This document shows positions 6,462 through 13,365 of a stretch of 14,056 nucleotides of DNA, piece by piece. Position 1 is the first letter of the stretch. Each line of letters starts with the position of its first letter. The notes below the pieces were generated by a model. The model saw nothing but the letters and a program-made list of their open reading frames with translations, was not told where the DNA came from and made no database searches. Origin of the DNA: Prevotellaceae bacterium (GTDB lineage: Bacteria > Bacteroidota > Bacteroidia > Bacteroidales > UBA932); assembly GCA_031287815.1 (NCBI GenBank), contig JAITSM010000135.1, forward strand, positions 1 through 14,056, written 5' to 3'. Both the position numbers and the translations under genes were made by a program.

Positions 6462-7994
6462 AAAAATAAACGCTGCCTCCGCTTTAAGGAAGAGGCGGCC
6501 GGAGGAAGAGGTGGCGGGTTTTATCCATTCTCCGGACAGGTGCAGGTTGATGGAGGAGGGGGATTTCAGGAGCAATGACCAGTGGATGCTGCCGCCGATG
6601 GTGGCGTAATGGGTGGTGAAATAGTCCAGCTCTTGGGCGTAAAAGTCGGTAACGGGCAGCGTCGTGGCGTCGGTTCCGGTATAGCGGTATTCCCCGCCCA
6701 GATTCACGTTGTAGCCGGCATGTCCTCCGAGGAGGAGGCGGGAGGCTGCGCCGAGCGGGAGGTTTTTCGCCGCCGAGACTTCGGTGTAGCTGTTTTGGGC
6801 ATGGAAGACGGAGCGGGGCGCCAGGTATTCGTCCTGCCGGTTGGCGTAGATGGTTTTCAGTCCGGCTTTCCATGAATAGTCGTGGAGGGCGCCGGTAAAC
6901 AGGTCGTAGCGCAGGGACGCCGAGAATAATTTGTACGTGCTTTTCACATATTCCGCCACCGTGATCCATTGGTTGACTTCATAGCGGCTGTCGTATTCCT
7001 GGACATATTCAATGCCGTCGGTAGCGGAGCGGAAGGCTTCCGCCGTGATTTTGTGGGTATGGTTTCCGTTCCGGATCAGCTGGAGTTTGGCGGCGATGGC
7101 GGTATTCCCGGCTGTTCCTCTCCGGCGGGGTTTGGTGGGGGTTTCCAGGGCTTCGGTTTTTTCTTTTGCGCAGGTAATATCCAGCAGGAGGGCTTTGTCG
7201 TTGGCGGAAAGGCCGTATTGCAGCCCGCCGCCGTACTGGCTGCCGGGATAGTAGAAAACGCCTATGCCGCCCGTGCCGCCCACTACGCCGGGCGAGTAGT
7301 TCCCCAGCCCTTTCATAATATATATGGATTCGCTGTGGTACGTGAGGCTGTTGGTAAAGGAATTCCGGTCGAAAGCGTTCTGGTACCACAAGCTGAGGCC
7401 GGCATGGTGGCGGGGGGTTATTTTCACCACTATCGAGGGCTGGACGCTAATTTCGTAGGCATGTACGGTGGCGCGGGGGTCTAATTGCTTTGCCGCCCTT
7501 TTGGTGGAATAGTGCACTTCGACGCCCGCCGCCAGGCGCCCTTCCCGGAGGGGGAGGGCTACCTTTAAGGCCATGTCGTAGTATTGCCTTTTCCAGTCGC
7601 TCTTGTTGGGGTCGGCAACATAGTAGGGCATGGCGGGGGACAGGGGGTCGTAGCGGTTGGTGTTGTACGTCGCGCCGGTAACATGGTTGTCGGCAAAGGT
7701 GAAATCGCCCCAGAGGAAAAACCGCCCCAGCTGCAATGCGCCATTGGTATTAAAGCTCATCGTGCCGTTGCCGTCGCCTTCCTGCGGGCGTTTGTAGGCG
7801 CCCGACGCCTTTTCGTACCGGGCGGAGAGGATATTGTAGTTGCGCAAAGGGGTTATCGCCATTCCCGCCGCATTGGAAGTATGGAACCACAGGGCGCGGG
7901 CGTCATTCATCTCCATACCGCTATAAGCGTCCACAGGCTGCGCCGCCGCCCGGACGCACAGGAAGCAAGTAAGGAGAATGGGGAGTGTTTTCAT
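6459..7994 (-). CDS. Outer-membrane beta-barrel protein, DUF6850-like
   Basis: A predicted outer-membrane protein of 511 residues. Residues 1-19 form a signal peptide ending AAAQ. The rest alternates polar and aromatic residues in short strands and ends AAFIF, with the C-terminal Phe expected of an outer-membrane barrel. The opening AYSGMEMNDARALWFHTSNAAGM and later DPNKSDWKRQYYDMALKVA fit, from memory, the DUF6850 family of Bacteroidetes. It follows the DUF4876 lipoprotein gene in the same direction; these two families commonly sit side by side, often near a TonB-dependent receptor that is not seen here. No promoter box was found upstream, so it is probably co-transcribed with the lipoprotein gene. 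The transported substrate, if any, is unknown. Confidence 0.72.
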   Translation of the reverse strand: MKTLPILLTCFLCVRAAAQPVDAYSGMEMNDARALWFHTSNAAGMAITPLRNYNILSARYEKASGAYKRPQEGDGNGTMSFNTNGALQLGRFFLWGDFTFADNHVTGATYNTNRYDPLSPAMPYYVADPNKSDWKRQYYDMALKVALPLREGRLAAGVEVHYSTKRAAKQLDPRATVHAYEISVQPSIVVKITPRHHAGLSLWYQNAFDRNSFTNSLTYHSESIYIMKGLGNYSPGVVGGTGGIGVFYYPGSQYGGGLQYGLSANDKALLLDITCAKEKTEALETPTKPRRRGTAGNTAIAAKLQLIRNGNHTHKITAEAFRSATDGIEYVQEYDSRYEVNQWITVAEYVKSTYKLFSASLRYDLFTGALHDYSWKAGLKTIYANRQDEYLAPRSVFHAQNSYTEVSAAKNLPLGAASRLLLGGHAGYNVNLGGEYRYTGTDATTLPVTDFYAQELDYFTTHYATIGGSIHWSLLLKSPSSINLHLSGEWIKPATSSSGRLFLKAEAAFIF

Positions 7995-8004
7995 ATTAGT
8001 AGTT

Positions 8005-8148
8005 TTTTGAGTTAAGAGTTATGAGTTAAGAGTTAAGAACTAAAAGTTAAAAGTGCTGGCGCCAGCTAACTTTTAGTTTTTAACTTTTAACTCAAAAAGG
8101 CGCCAGCCAACTTTTAACTTTTAACTTTTAACTTTTAGTTCTTAACTC
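8005..8148. repeat. Double-core palindromic element E4
   Basis: Tandem heptamers of GAGTTAA/GAGTTAT and AGTTAAA type. A 25-bp arm at 8030-8054 is perfectly inverted at 8124-8148. Inside are two cores: GCTGGCGCCAGC at 8055-8066, flanked by AACTAAAAGTTA (8038-8049) and its inverse at 8067-8078, and GGCGCCAGCC at 8099-8108. The right arm includes the TAA stop of the lipoprotein gene (8142-8144) and its last serine codon. The left end shares 16 bases, GTAGTTTTTTGAGTTA (7999-8014), with the upstream region of the lipoprotein gene (9353-9368). Confidence 0.92.
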
Positions 8149-9335
8149 CCCCAACTGTTCCACGCCGGTTTTTTAGCGCCGTTGCGGCGGATTTCGGGGG
8201 TGTCCTGCACTTCAAAGTCGTTGGTCGAATTGTTGGTGTCCTGGTAAATAATCCGGCCGTCGGGTTTGGTTTCTTTCACTTTCCGGGCAACGCTTTTGCT
8301 GTTGTAGGTCTCGCTGACGTAGGTGGCGCCGGCATCGAGTACGGTGGGGATGCGTTTGAGCTGTATTTGCGTTTCATTGGCGACGGTTTCCACCGCATCC
8401 AGTATTAAGCGGATGGGAATAGCCACGCCTTGCGCTGTGGAGCCGACCTGCGTGGTGAGTTCCGTCAAGTTCGTATCCTCCGCCGGGAAAAAGATGGCTA
8501 TGGCGGGGCCGTTGACGGTTTGCAGCCAGAATTGCATTAGTGCAAAGCTGGCAGCCCTGTATTTAAGCTCCAGGTTAACCGCCGGCATGTCGGTATGCTG
8601 GGTGCTGTTGGCAATATAGCCTTCAAATTCGCTGGACAGCAGGTTGACCGGGGAGGTCGGGTTTTTATCTTCCGTCTGGTGGTTGGTGGCATACTGGCTG
8701 ACGATAATGGACTCGCCGGGCTGTATCGGATACTGGGTTCCGTTGCCCGGAATTTGCCATAGCCATTGGTAGTAGACGTAGTCCCCCGCATTTTCCCTGT
8801 CCCAGGTCGGCTGGTTGGCGGAGGCGACGTTGGTGTACAGCGACCCGATGCACAGGCCGTCGGCGTACACCACCGTTTCGCTGTTGTTGTAAATTTCGTA
8901 GAACTGGTCGCGGAAATAGGTTGAACCGCTCGGGGTGCGGCTGCCGGTGTAATAAATTTCCTTGAACACCAGCGTGCCGGATTTGGCCGCCTGCACGGTG
9001 ATGCTGTACGACGCCCCGTCGGTTACGATGTTTTCGTTCACCAGCGAGCCGCTGTAGATAACCGAGAAGCCCTGTTCGAACACTTCGGCGCTGACGGAGA
9101 TGGTGTAGACGCCGGGAAGAAGGGAAGCGCTCACGCGGCCGTCCGCATCGGTGGTTTTCTCTACTTTGGATTTGTCGTTGTAGTTGATAAATTCCACCTC
9201 ATAGGCGGCGGGGGGAGTAACGCCAGCTGGCGTGTTGACCTGCACCGACACGATGATTTCTTCCACCTTGCCGGTCTTGTCGCAAGCTACCGGAAGGGCA
9301 GCAAGCGTCAGTAATAATAATAAGTGTTTTTTCAT
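8142..9335 (-). CDS. DUF4876-type lipoprotein
   Basis: A predicted lipoprotein of 397 residues. The signal sequence ends LPVAC, with Cys18 as the lipidation site. Residues about 28-115 look like a small beta-sandwich (VSVQVNTPAGV, then DADGRVSASLLPGVYTISV), similar to carboxypeptidase-regulatory or Cna-B-like folds. Next comes LVFKEIYYTGSRTP, DQFYEIYNNSETVVYADGLCI and PGESIIVSQYA, which recall lamin-tail-like folds and match what I know of DUF4876. The C-terminus TNDFEVQDTPEIRRNGAKKPAWN is also typical of that family. It precedes the barrel gene by 147 bp made entirely of element E4, and the two proteins probably act together at the outer membrane. The biochemical function is unknown. No promoter box was seen upstream. 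Confidence 0.8.
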   Translation of the reverse strand: MKKHLLLLLTLAALPVACDKTGKVEEIIVSVQVNTPAGVTPPAAYEVEFINYNDKSKVEKTTDADGRVSASLLPGVYTISVSAEVFEQGFSVIYSGSLVNENIVTDGASYSITVQAAKSGTLVFKEIYYTGSRTPSGSTYFRDQFYEIYNNSETVVYADGLCIGSLYTNVASANQPTWDRENAGDYVYYQWLWQIPGNGTQYPIQPGESIIVSQYATNHQTEDKNPTSPVNLLSSEFEGYIANSTQHTDMPAVNLELKYRAASFALMQFWLQTVNGPAIAIFFPAEDTNLTELTTQVGSTAQGVAIPIRLILDAVETVANETQIQLKRIPTVLDAGATYVSETYNSKSVARKVKETKPDGRIIYQDTNNSTNDFEVQDTPEIRRNGAKKPAWNSWGS

Positions 9336-9352
9336 TTTTTTATGTAGTTAAT

Positions 9353-9466
9353 GTAGTTTTTTGAGTTATGAGTTATGAGTTATGATGAGTGAAGGGTGAA
9401 GAGCGCTGGCGCCAGCCACCTCATAATTCATAATTCTTAGTTCTTAGTTCTTAGTTCTTAACTCTT
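9353..9466. repeat. Palindromic element E5 (GCTGGCGCCAGC core)
   Basis: The left arm is three copies of GAGTTAT; the right arm is CATAATT and four TTCTTAG heptamers. The core GCTGGCGCCAGC is at 9405-9416. The left GAGTTATGAGTTATG matches the inverse of CATAATTCATAATTC (9422-9436) except at G-for-A positions. Those would be G-U pairs in RNA, so the fold survives in one transcript strand. Confidence 0.85.
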
Positions 9467-9578
9467 TAATCGTCTCGCTTCAGGCTTTAATCATCTCGCT
9501 TCAGGCTTTAATCGTCTCGCTTCAGGCTTTAATCGTCTCGCTTCAGGCTTTAGTCGTCTCGCTTCAGGCTTCAGGCTT
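9467..9578. repeat. Five tandem 21-bp repeats
   Basis: Five head-to-tail copies at 9467-9487, 9488-9508, 9509-9529, 9530-9550 and 9551-9571, each containing TCTCGCTTCAGGCTT, then a partial CAGGCTT at 9572-9578. Copies 2 and 5 each differ by one base. There are no spacers, so it is not a CRISPR array. The unit is three heptamers long, in keeping with the 7-bp period of the neighbouring elements. A short CTACCTC heptamer run (about 9584-9600) follows and contains the ROK stop codon. Confidence 0.95.
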
Positions 9579-9593
9579 TAGACCTCCTACCTC

Positions 9594-10610
9594 CTACCTC
9601 ATACTTCCCAAAGAGCCTGCTCCGAAGAGTCCTGCGTTGCCGCAGAGGCGGGAGGGTTCGAAGGAGACCTGGCGGATAGCGAGCGGCTGCGCCCAGCGGC
9701 ATGCTTCGTGGTAAATACGTGCTAAAAAAACAGCCGCGGGGCCGAAAACGCCGCCGCCCCAGATGATTTTTTCGGGGTTGAAGAGGCTGGTCAAGTTCGC
9801 CGCTGCCATGCCCCAGAGGGTGATCGCCCTGTCGAGGACATGCATCGCCAGGGGGTCGTTCTGTGCATAGTATTCAAACAGTTCCTGTGTTGTAATGGAT
9901 GCGGGGGTTTTATGGTAAAGGGGGCTATCCTTGAAGAGGTGGCCTTCTTCGAGTATTTTTTGTGCCTGCCGGGCAATGCCGTTTCCTGAGGCGTGGCTTT
10001 CAAAGCAGCCGTAGCGTTTGTATTCTTCCCTGTAGGGCGATTCCAGCGCCATCCATCCGGTAGCGCCGACGATGTCTCCATGTCCGTGAAGCACCCGCCC
10101 GTCTGCGAGGATGCCCAGGCCGATGCCGGTGCCTACGGCGATAAAGAGGGCATTGCTGCATCCCTGCGCCGCTCCTTTCCAGCATTCGCCGAGGATGTAG
10201 CAGGTGCGGTCGCTGGCGATGTTTATTTTCGCGGCGGGGAAGGAGGCTTCCAGTTCCTGTTGTAACGGATAGTCTTCCCAGCCGGCGATGTTCGGCGCCC
10301 ATACTTTGCCGGTCTTACTGTTGGCTATGCCGGGAACGCAGACGCCGATGGCAGTAGGCAGTGGGCAGTTTTCAGTTGGCAGTGGGCTGGCGCCGGAGTT
10401 ACTATAACCGCTGTCATCTGACTGTCTACTGCCTACTGCAACTGCCGACTGCCTACTGCATTTGGAAATAATCGCCCGTACCAGTTCGCCGACTTCCTTC
10501 CCCTGTCGTTGCTCCAGCAGGGCGGATTGCTTGTAGAGGATCTCTCCCTCGCGGCTGAAAACCGCGCCGGTAATTTTCGTTCCTCCCAAATCAATTCCGA
10601 TGACAGGCAT
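9594..10610 (-). CDS. ROK-family protein with repeat-derived insertion
   Basis: A sugar-kinase or kinase-like protein of 338 residues. The N-terminus has the ROK phosphate-binding motif GIDLGGTKITGAVF, and AIGVCVPGIANSKTGKVWAPNI and FIAVGTGIGLGILADGRVLHG are typical of the fold. Several family signatures are altered: the usual catalytic NDAN is SDRT (Asp probably kept), the ExGH sugar-binding motif reads TGWM, and the CxCGxxGC zinc motif is reduced to YGCFES. Sugar specificity and even activity are therefore uncertain. Residues about 52-86 (10353-10457) are a Ser/Gln/Pro-rich segment encoded by a palindromic element in frame, between helix and strand where relatives have a short loop. The stop codon lies in a CTACCTC heptamer run. 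It follows the GHL10 gene by 63 bp and lacks a promoter, suggesting co-transcription and a possible role with hydrolysed glycans. Confidence 0.88.
   Translation of the reverse strand: MPVIGIDLGGTKITGAVFSREGEILYKQSALLEQRQGKEVGELVRAIISKCSRQSAVAVGSRQSDDSGYSNSGASPLPTENCPLPTAIGVCVPGIANSKTGKVWAPNIAGWEDYPLQQELEASFPAAKINIASDRTCYILGECWKGAAQGCSNALFIAVGTGIGLGILADGRVLHGHGDIVGATGWMALESPYREEYKRYGCFESHASGNGIARQAQKILEEGHLFKDSPLYHKTPASITTQELFEYYAQNDPLAMHVLDRAITLWGMAAANLTSLFNPEKIIWGGGVFGPAAVFLARIYHEACRWAQPLAIRQVSFEPSRLCGNAGLFGAGSLGSMR
10350..10460. repeat. Palindromic element E6 inside the ROK gene
   Basis: Tandem GGCAGTA/GGCAGTG heptamers form the left arm and TACTGCC-type words the right arm. GCAGTAGGCAGT (10351-10362) is perfectly inverted as ACTGCCTACTGC (10448-10459). 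The core GCTGGCGCCGGAG at 10386-10398 is the same as in element E3. It is translated in the ROK frame without a stop, the only copy here fully inside a coding sequence. Confidence 0.92.
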
Positions 10611-10613
10611 GGG

Positions 10614-10678
10614 GTTTCAAGTTTAAGGCTTAAGGTTTAAGGTTACTGGGGTCAGCTAATTTTCAATTTTCAATTAAA
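10614..10678. repeat. Degenerate element E7 (ACTGGGGTCAGC core)
   Basis: Heptamers of TTTAAGG/TTAAGGC type on one side and AATTTTC on the other, with ACTGGGGTCAGC (10645-10656), a two-mismatch version of the core. Here the arms are not complementary to each other. It fills the gap between the GHL10 and ROK genes and contributes the TAA stop of the GHL10 gene (10674-10676). Confidence 0.75.
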
Positions 10679-12170
10679 AAAAGATGATAGCGCTTTCTGT
10701 GTGGGACGGGCTGAGGGCGGTGACGCCGAAGCGGTATTTTTTCAGGTCGCGGGGGGTGCAGGGCAGGGTTATTTCCGTTAAACCGGTTACCGCTACGATG
10801 GCGGCCGGATTATCCAAATTTACCGGTTGGTTTTTCTTGAATTTATATACCACAAACCGTTTGGCATTTCGTCCCCGCTTCCACTGCAGGCGCACGGCCT
10901 GTCCGTTCGCCACTTGCAGCACAGCTTCCAAAGGGCTTTCCGGCTCCAGGCGGGCGATACGGTTATTCTCGGGTGCAATGCTCCATGCCCGGTATTCCTT
11001 TTTGGACAGCCGTTTTTCCAAATCTACATTCGGGTTACGGAAGAGGGATTTTGCACTGAAGTATATTTCTCCCTTTAAGTTCGGGTCTTTGCGGTTCCGG
11101 CGGATTTGCCGGAGTAGTTCCTTCTGGCTGTGCCATTCCTTTTGCGCCTCCCTTTTCGACACCCTGTAGGGCGCCAGCCCGGCATATACGGTCGCCCCAT
11201 AGTTGTATTTCGACCACCAGTCGGCCAGCACGGCGTAGTCGGCTATGGGGTAGCCGATGTTAAAGTAGAGCTGGGGCAAGACGTAGTCTATCCATCCCTG
11301 TTCCTGCCAGCGCAATATATCGGCATAGAGGCCGTCGTAGTTGGTGGTTCCGCCTTTCGTGTCCGACCCGCGCGGGTCTTCCGCCCTGTTCCGCCAGATG
11401 GCAAACGGCGAGATGCCGAATTCTACCCAGGGTTTTACGGATTTAACGGTTTCGTTAATTTCCCGGATAATGCGGTTGACGTTATCGCGCCGCCAGTCGT
11501 CCCTGTCGGTAAACCCGCGCGGATGTTCCGCGAAGGCGAGGGAATCGGGAAATTCCTGTCCTGCGATTTTATAGGGATAAAAATAGTCGTCCATGTGGAT
11601 GGCGTCAATATCGTAGCGCGTAACGAGGTCTTTCACTACCCTGCAGGTGAATTCCCGCACTTCGTCCAGCCCGGGATTAAAATACTGCTCCTGTCCGTAC
11701 GTAACCACCCATTCGGGATGTTCGCGGATAATGTGGCTATCGGCATATTTATTATATTTCGCCGTATCGTTATTCACCCTGTAGGGGTTGAGCCAGGCAT
11801 GGATGTAGAGCCCGCGTTTATGGCATTCTTCAATGACGAACTGTAGGGGGTCATAGCCCATTTCGGCGCCCTGTTCGCCGGCCAGCCAGTGGCTCGACGG
11901 CTCCAGAGCGGAGTTGTAGAACGCATCGGCAGTGGGGCGCACCTGCAAGACGACGGTATTCATGTGGAAGGATTTCACCTTGTCCAGCAAGGCTATCATT
12001 TCCGCCTGTTGCTGTTCAACCGGCAGTCCGGGTTGGGTAGGCCAGTCGATATTGGCGACGGTGGCAATCCATACGCCGCGCAAAGCCCTTTTATCCGGTT
12101 GGGCGTCCAGCCGGGCAACCCACAAGGCCGTCAAAGCCGGTAAAAGTAGAAGTAAATGTGTTTTTTTCAT
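10674..12170 (-). CDS. GHL10/DUF187 family glycoside hydrolase
   Basis: A predicted exported glycosyl hydrolase of 498 residues, of the family containing E. coli DigH (YddW), which cleaves peptide-free peptidoglycan strands. Residues 1-24 are a signal peptide ending LDAQ. The TIM-barrel domain (about 29-340) begins ALRGVWIATVANIDWP, and includes NTVVLQVRPTADAFY (71-85), YIHAWLNPYRVNN (122-134), YDIDAIHMDDYFYPY with Asp194-Asp195 (186-200), EFGISPFAIWR (250-260) and DYVLPQLYFNIGYP (295-308). All are conserved in this family; acidic residues near the strand ends are likely catalytic, but I cannot assign them. Residues about 405-498 look like a fibronectin-III-type beta domain. The likely location is the periplasm. 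The substrate could be peptidoglycan or another glycan. It has its own promoter and leads toward the ROK gene. Confidence 0.9.
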   Translation of the reverse strand: MKKTHLLLLLPALTALWVARLDAQPDKRALRGVWIATVANIDWPTQPGLPVEQQQAEMIALLDKVKSFHMNTVVLQVRPTADAFYNSALEPSSHWLAGEQGAEMGYDPLQFVIEECHKRGLYIHAWLNPYRVNNDTAKYNKYADSHIIREHPEWVVTYGQEQYFNPGLDEVREFTCRVVKDLVTRYDIDAIHMDDYFYPYKIAGQEFPDSLAFAEHPRGFTDRDDWRRDNVNRIIREINETVKSVKPWVEFGISPFAIWRNRAEDPRGSDTKGGTTNYDGLYADILRWQEQGWIDYVLPQLYFNIGYPIADYAVLADWWSKYNYGATVYAGLAPYRVSKREAQKEWHSQKELLRQIRRNRKDPNLKGEIYFSAKSLFRNPNVDLEKRLSKKEYRAWSIAPENNRIARLEPESPLEAVLQVANGQAVRLQWKRGRNAKRFVVYKFKKNQPVNLDNPAAIVAVTGLTEITLPCTPRDLKKYRFGVTALSPSHTESAIIFF

Positions 12171-12191
12171 CTGTTAAAAGTATTTAGCGTA

Positions 12192-12199
12192 CAAAGATA
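12192..12199 (-). promoter_or_regulatory. -7 box TATCTTTG of the GHL10 gene
   Basis: The minus strand reads TATCTTTG, an exact TAnnTTTG match, 21 bases ahead of the ATG at 12170. It lies between element E8 and the gene, so the unit would be transcribed separately from tsaD. Confidence 0.72.
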
Positions 12200-12207
12200 G
12201 TATTTTT

Positions 12208-12276
12208 AATTGAGAATGGAAAATTGAGAATTAGCTTGCGCCTCAAGAGACATTTTCTATTCTCCATTCTCCATTA
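12208..12276. repeat. Palindromic element E8 (GAGGCGCAAGC core)
   Basis: GAGAATGGA (12212-12220) is inverted as TCCATTCTC (12263-12271), around a core TTAGCTTGCGCCTCAAGAGA shared, apart from one base, with element E9 and, inverted, with E1. It runs into the tsaD 3' end and encodes its last five residues (MENGE) and the TAG stop at 12257-12259. Confidence 0.88.
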
Positions 12277-13234
12277 GAAAGAGGTAGTAGCCGGTGATGG
12301 CAATCATGGCGGCGTTGTCGGTGGTGAAACGCAGTTCGGGCAGGTAGACGTTCCAGTTGCGGCGCGCCCCTTCTTCGAGCAGGCGGCGGCGCAGCCCGGA
12401 GTTGGCGGAAACCCCTCCCGCCACAGCAATTTCGCGGATGCCGGTTTGCCCGGCAGCCTTCACCAGGTTGCGCATCAGGATGTCGATAATCGTATATTGC
12501 AGCGACGCGCAGAGGTCGTTGGTATGCCGGGTGATGAAATCGGGCTGTTGGGCAAGCCGGTCGCGCAGGAAATAAAGGAACGAGGTTTTCAATCCGCTGA
12601 AACTGTAATCCAGCCCGCCGGCCTGCGGGCGGGCAAAGCGGAAGGCCTGCGGGTCGCCCTCCGCCGCCAGCCGGTCAATGACCGGGCCGCCGGGATACGG
12701 GAGCCCCATGACTTTGGCGCATTTGTCAAACGCTTCCCCGGCGGCGTCGTCGATGGTCTGCCCGAGAATTTCAAACGCCGTGAAGCTTCTTACGACGATT
12801 AACTGCGAATGCCCGCCCGACGCCAGCAGGCAAAGGAACGGAAACGCCGGATGCGGCAGTTTTTTTTCGGGCACGTCTATGAAGTGTGACAGGATATGCC
12901 CCTGAAGGTGGTTTACTTCCACCAGCGGCGCGCCGGTAGCCAGCGACAGCCCTTTGGCAAACGACGCGCCCACCAGCAGCGACCCCATCAATCCGGGGCC
13001 CCGCGTAAACGCGATAGCGTCGATGCCGTGCGGCGACAGCCCTGCCGCCGCCAGTGCGCGGTGGGTTACAGGAATAATATTTTGCTGATGCGCCCGCGAA
13101 GCCAGTTCGGGAACAACGCCGCCATACTGCCGGTGTACCTCCTGTCCCGCCAGCACATTCGACAACAGCACCCCGTCGCGGATAACCGCCGCCGACGTGT
13201 CGTCGCAAGAACTCTCTATACCTAAAACCGTCAT
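12257..13234 (-). CDS. tsaD: tRNA N6-threonylcarbamoyladenosine transferase TsaD
   Basis: Transfers the threonylcarbamoyl group to A37 of tRNAs that read ANN codons, with TsaB and TsaE, in the cytoplasm; 325 residues. Motifs seen: GIESSCDDT (5-13), ELASRAHQQNI (43-53), VNHLQGH (107-113) with metal-binding His109 and His113, LASGGHS (137-143), DDAAGEAFDKCAK (162-174), PGGPVIDRL (181-189), SFSGLKT (211-217), AVAGGVSANSGLR (270-282) and TTDNAAMIA (304-312) with Asp306. The start at 13234 gives the family N-terminus and has AAGGAGG five bases upstream, a rare Shine-Dalgarno here. The C-terminus ends GYYLFLMENGE soon after the last motif, probably shorter than most Bacteroidales homologues; the final five residues come from element E8. 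Confidence 0.96.
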   Translation of the reverse strand: MTVLGIESSCDDTSAAVIRDGVLLSNVLAGQEVHRQYGGVVPELASRAHQQNIIPVTHRALAAAGLSPHGIDAIAFTRGPGLMGSLLVGASFAKGLSLATGAPLVEVNHLQGHILSHFIDVPEKKLPHPAFPFLCLLASGGHSQLIVVRSFTAFEILGQTIDDAAGEAFDKCAKVMGLPYPGGPVIDRLAAEGDPQAFRFARPQAGGLDYSFSGLKTSFLYFLRDRLAQQPDFITRHTNDLCASLQYTIIDILMRNLVKAAGQTGIREIAVAGGVSANSGLRRRLLEEGARRNWNVYLPELRFTTDNAAMIAITGYYLFLMENGE

Positions 13235-13237
13235 CTG

Positions 13238-13264
13238 CCCTCCTTGAAAATCGGGACAAAAATA
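13238..13264 (-). promoter_or_regulatory. tsaD promoter box and Shine-Dalgarno
   Basis: The minus strand reads TATTTTTG at 13257-13264 (TAnnTTTG), then a short leader ending with AAGGAGG and CAG before the ATG at 13234. The strong Shine-Dalgarno fixes the start and excludes an upstream start at 13303, which lies inside element E9. Confidence 0.68.
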
Positions 13265-13270
13265 CGAATT

Positions 13271-13334
13271 TAATTGAGAATGGAGAATTAGCTTGCGCCT
13301 CAAAAGACATTCTCAATTCTCCCTTCTCCATTAA
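13271..13334. repeat. Palindromic element E9 (GAGGCGCAAGC core)
   Basis: AATTGAGAATG (13272-13282) is perfectly inverted as CATTCTCAATT (13308-13318). The core TTAGCTTGCGCCTCAAAAGA is the same as in E8 but for one base. Unlike most copies it lies between two divergent promoters rather than after a stop codon. Confidence 0.88.
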
Positions 13335-13365
13335 TTTGCTATTTCCAAAATTCTTTCTACCTTTG
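13335..13365 (+). promoter_or_regulatory. Full promoter: TTTG, 19-base spacer, TACCTTTG
   Basis: TTTG at 13335-13338 and TACCTTTG at 13358-13365 are separated by exactly 19 bases, the textbook Bacteroidetes -33/-7 arrangement and the best promoter in the window. The next long reading frame is the secreted-protein gene at 13791, giving a leader of about 420 nt. Confidence 0.75.

Noticed and set aside
9467..9578. Possible CRISPR array
   Set aside because: The repeats are directly adjacent with no spacers and no cas gene is nearby.
11130..11846. 238-residue plus-strand frame
   Set aside because: Lies opposite the GHL10 hydrolase, which has full family motifs.
13235..13303. Upstream start for tsaD at 13303
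   Set aside because: The extra residues come from element E9 and the promoter; the ATG at 13234 has a strong Shine-Dalgarno and matches the family start.
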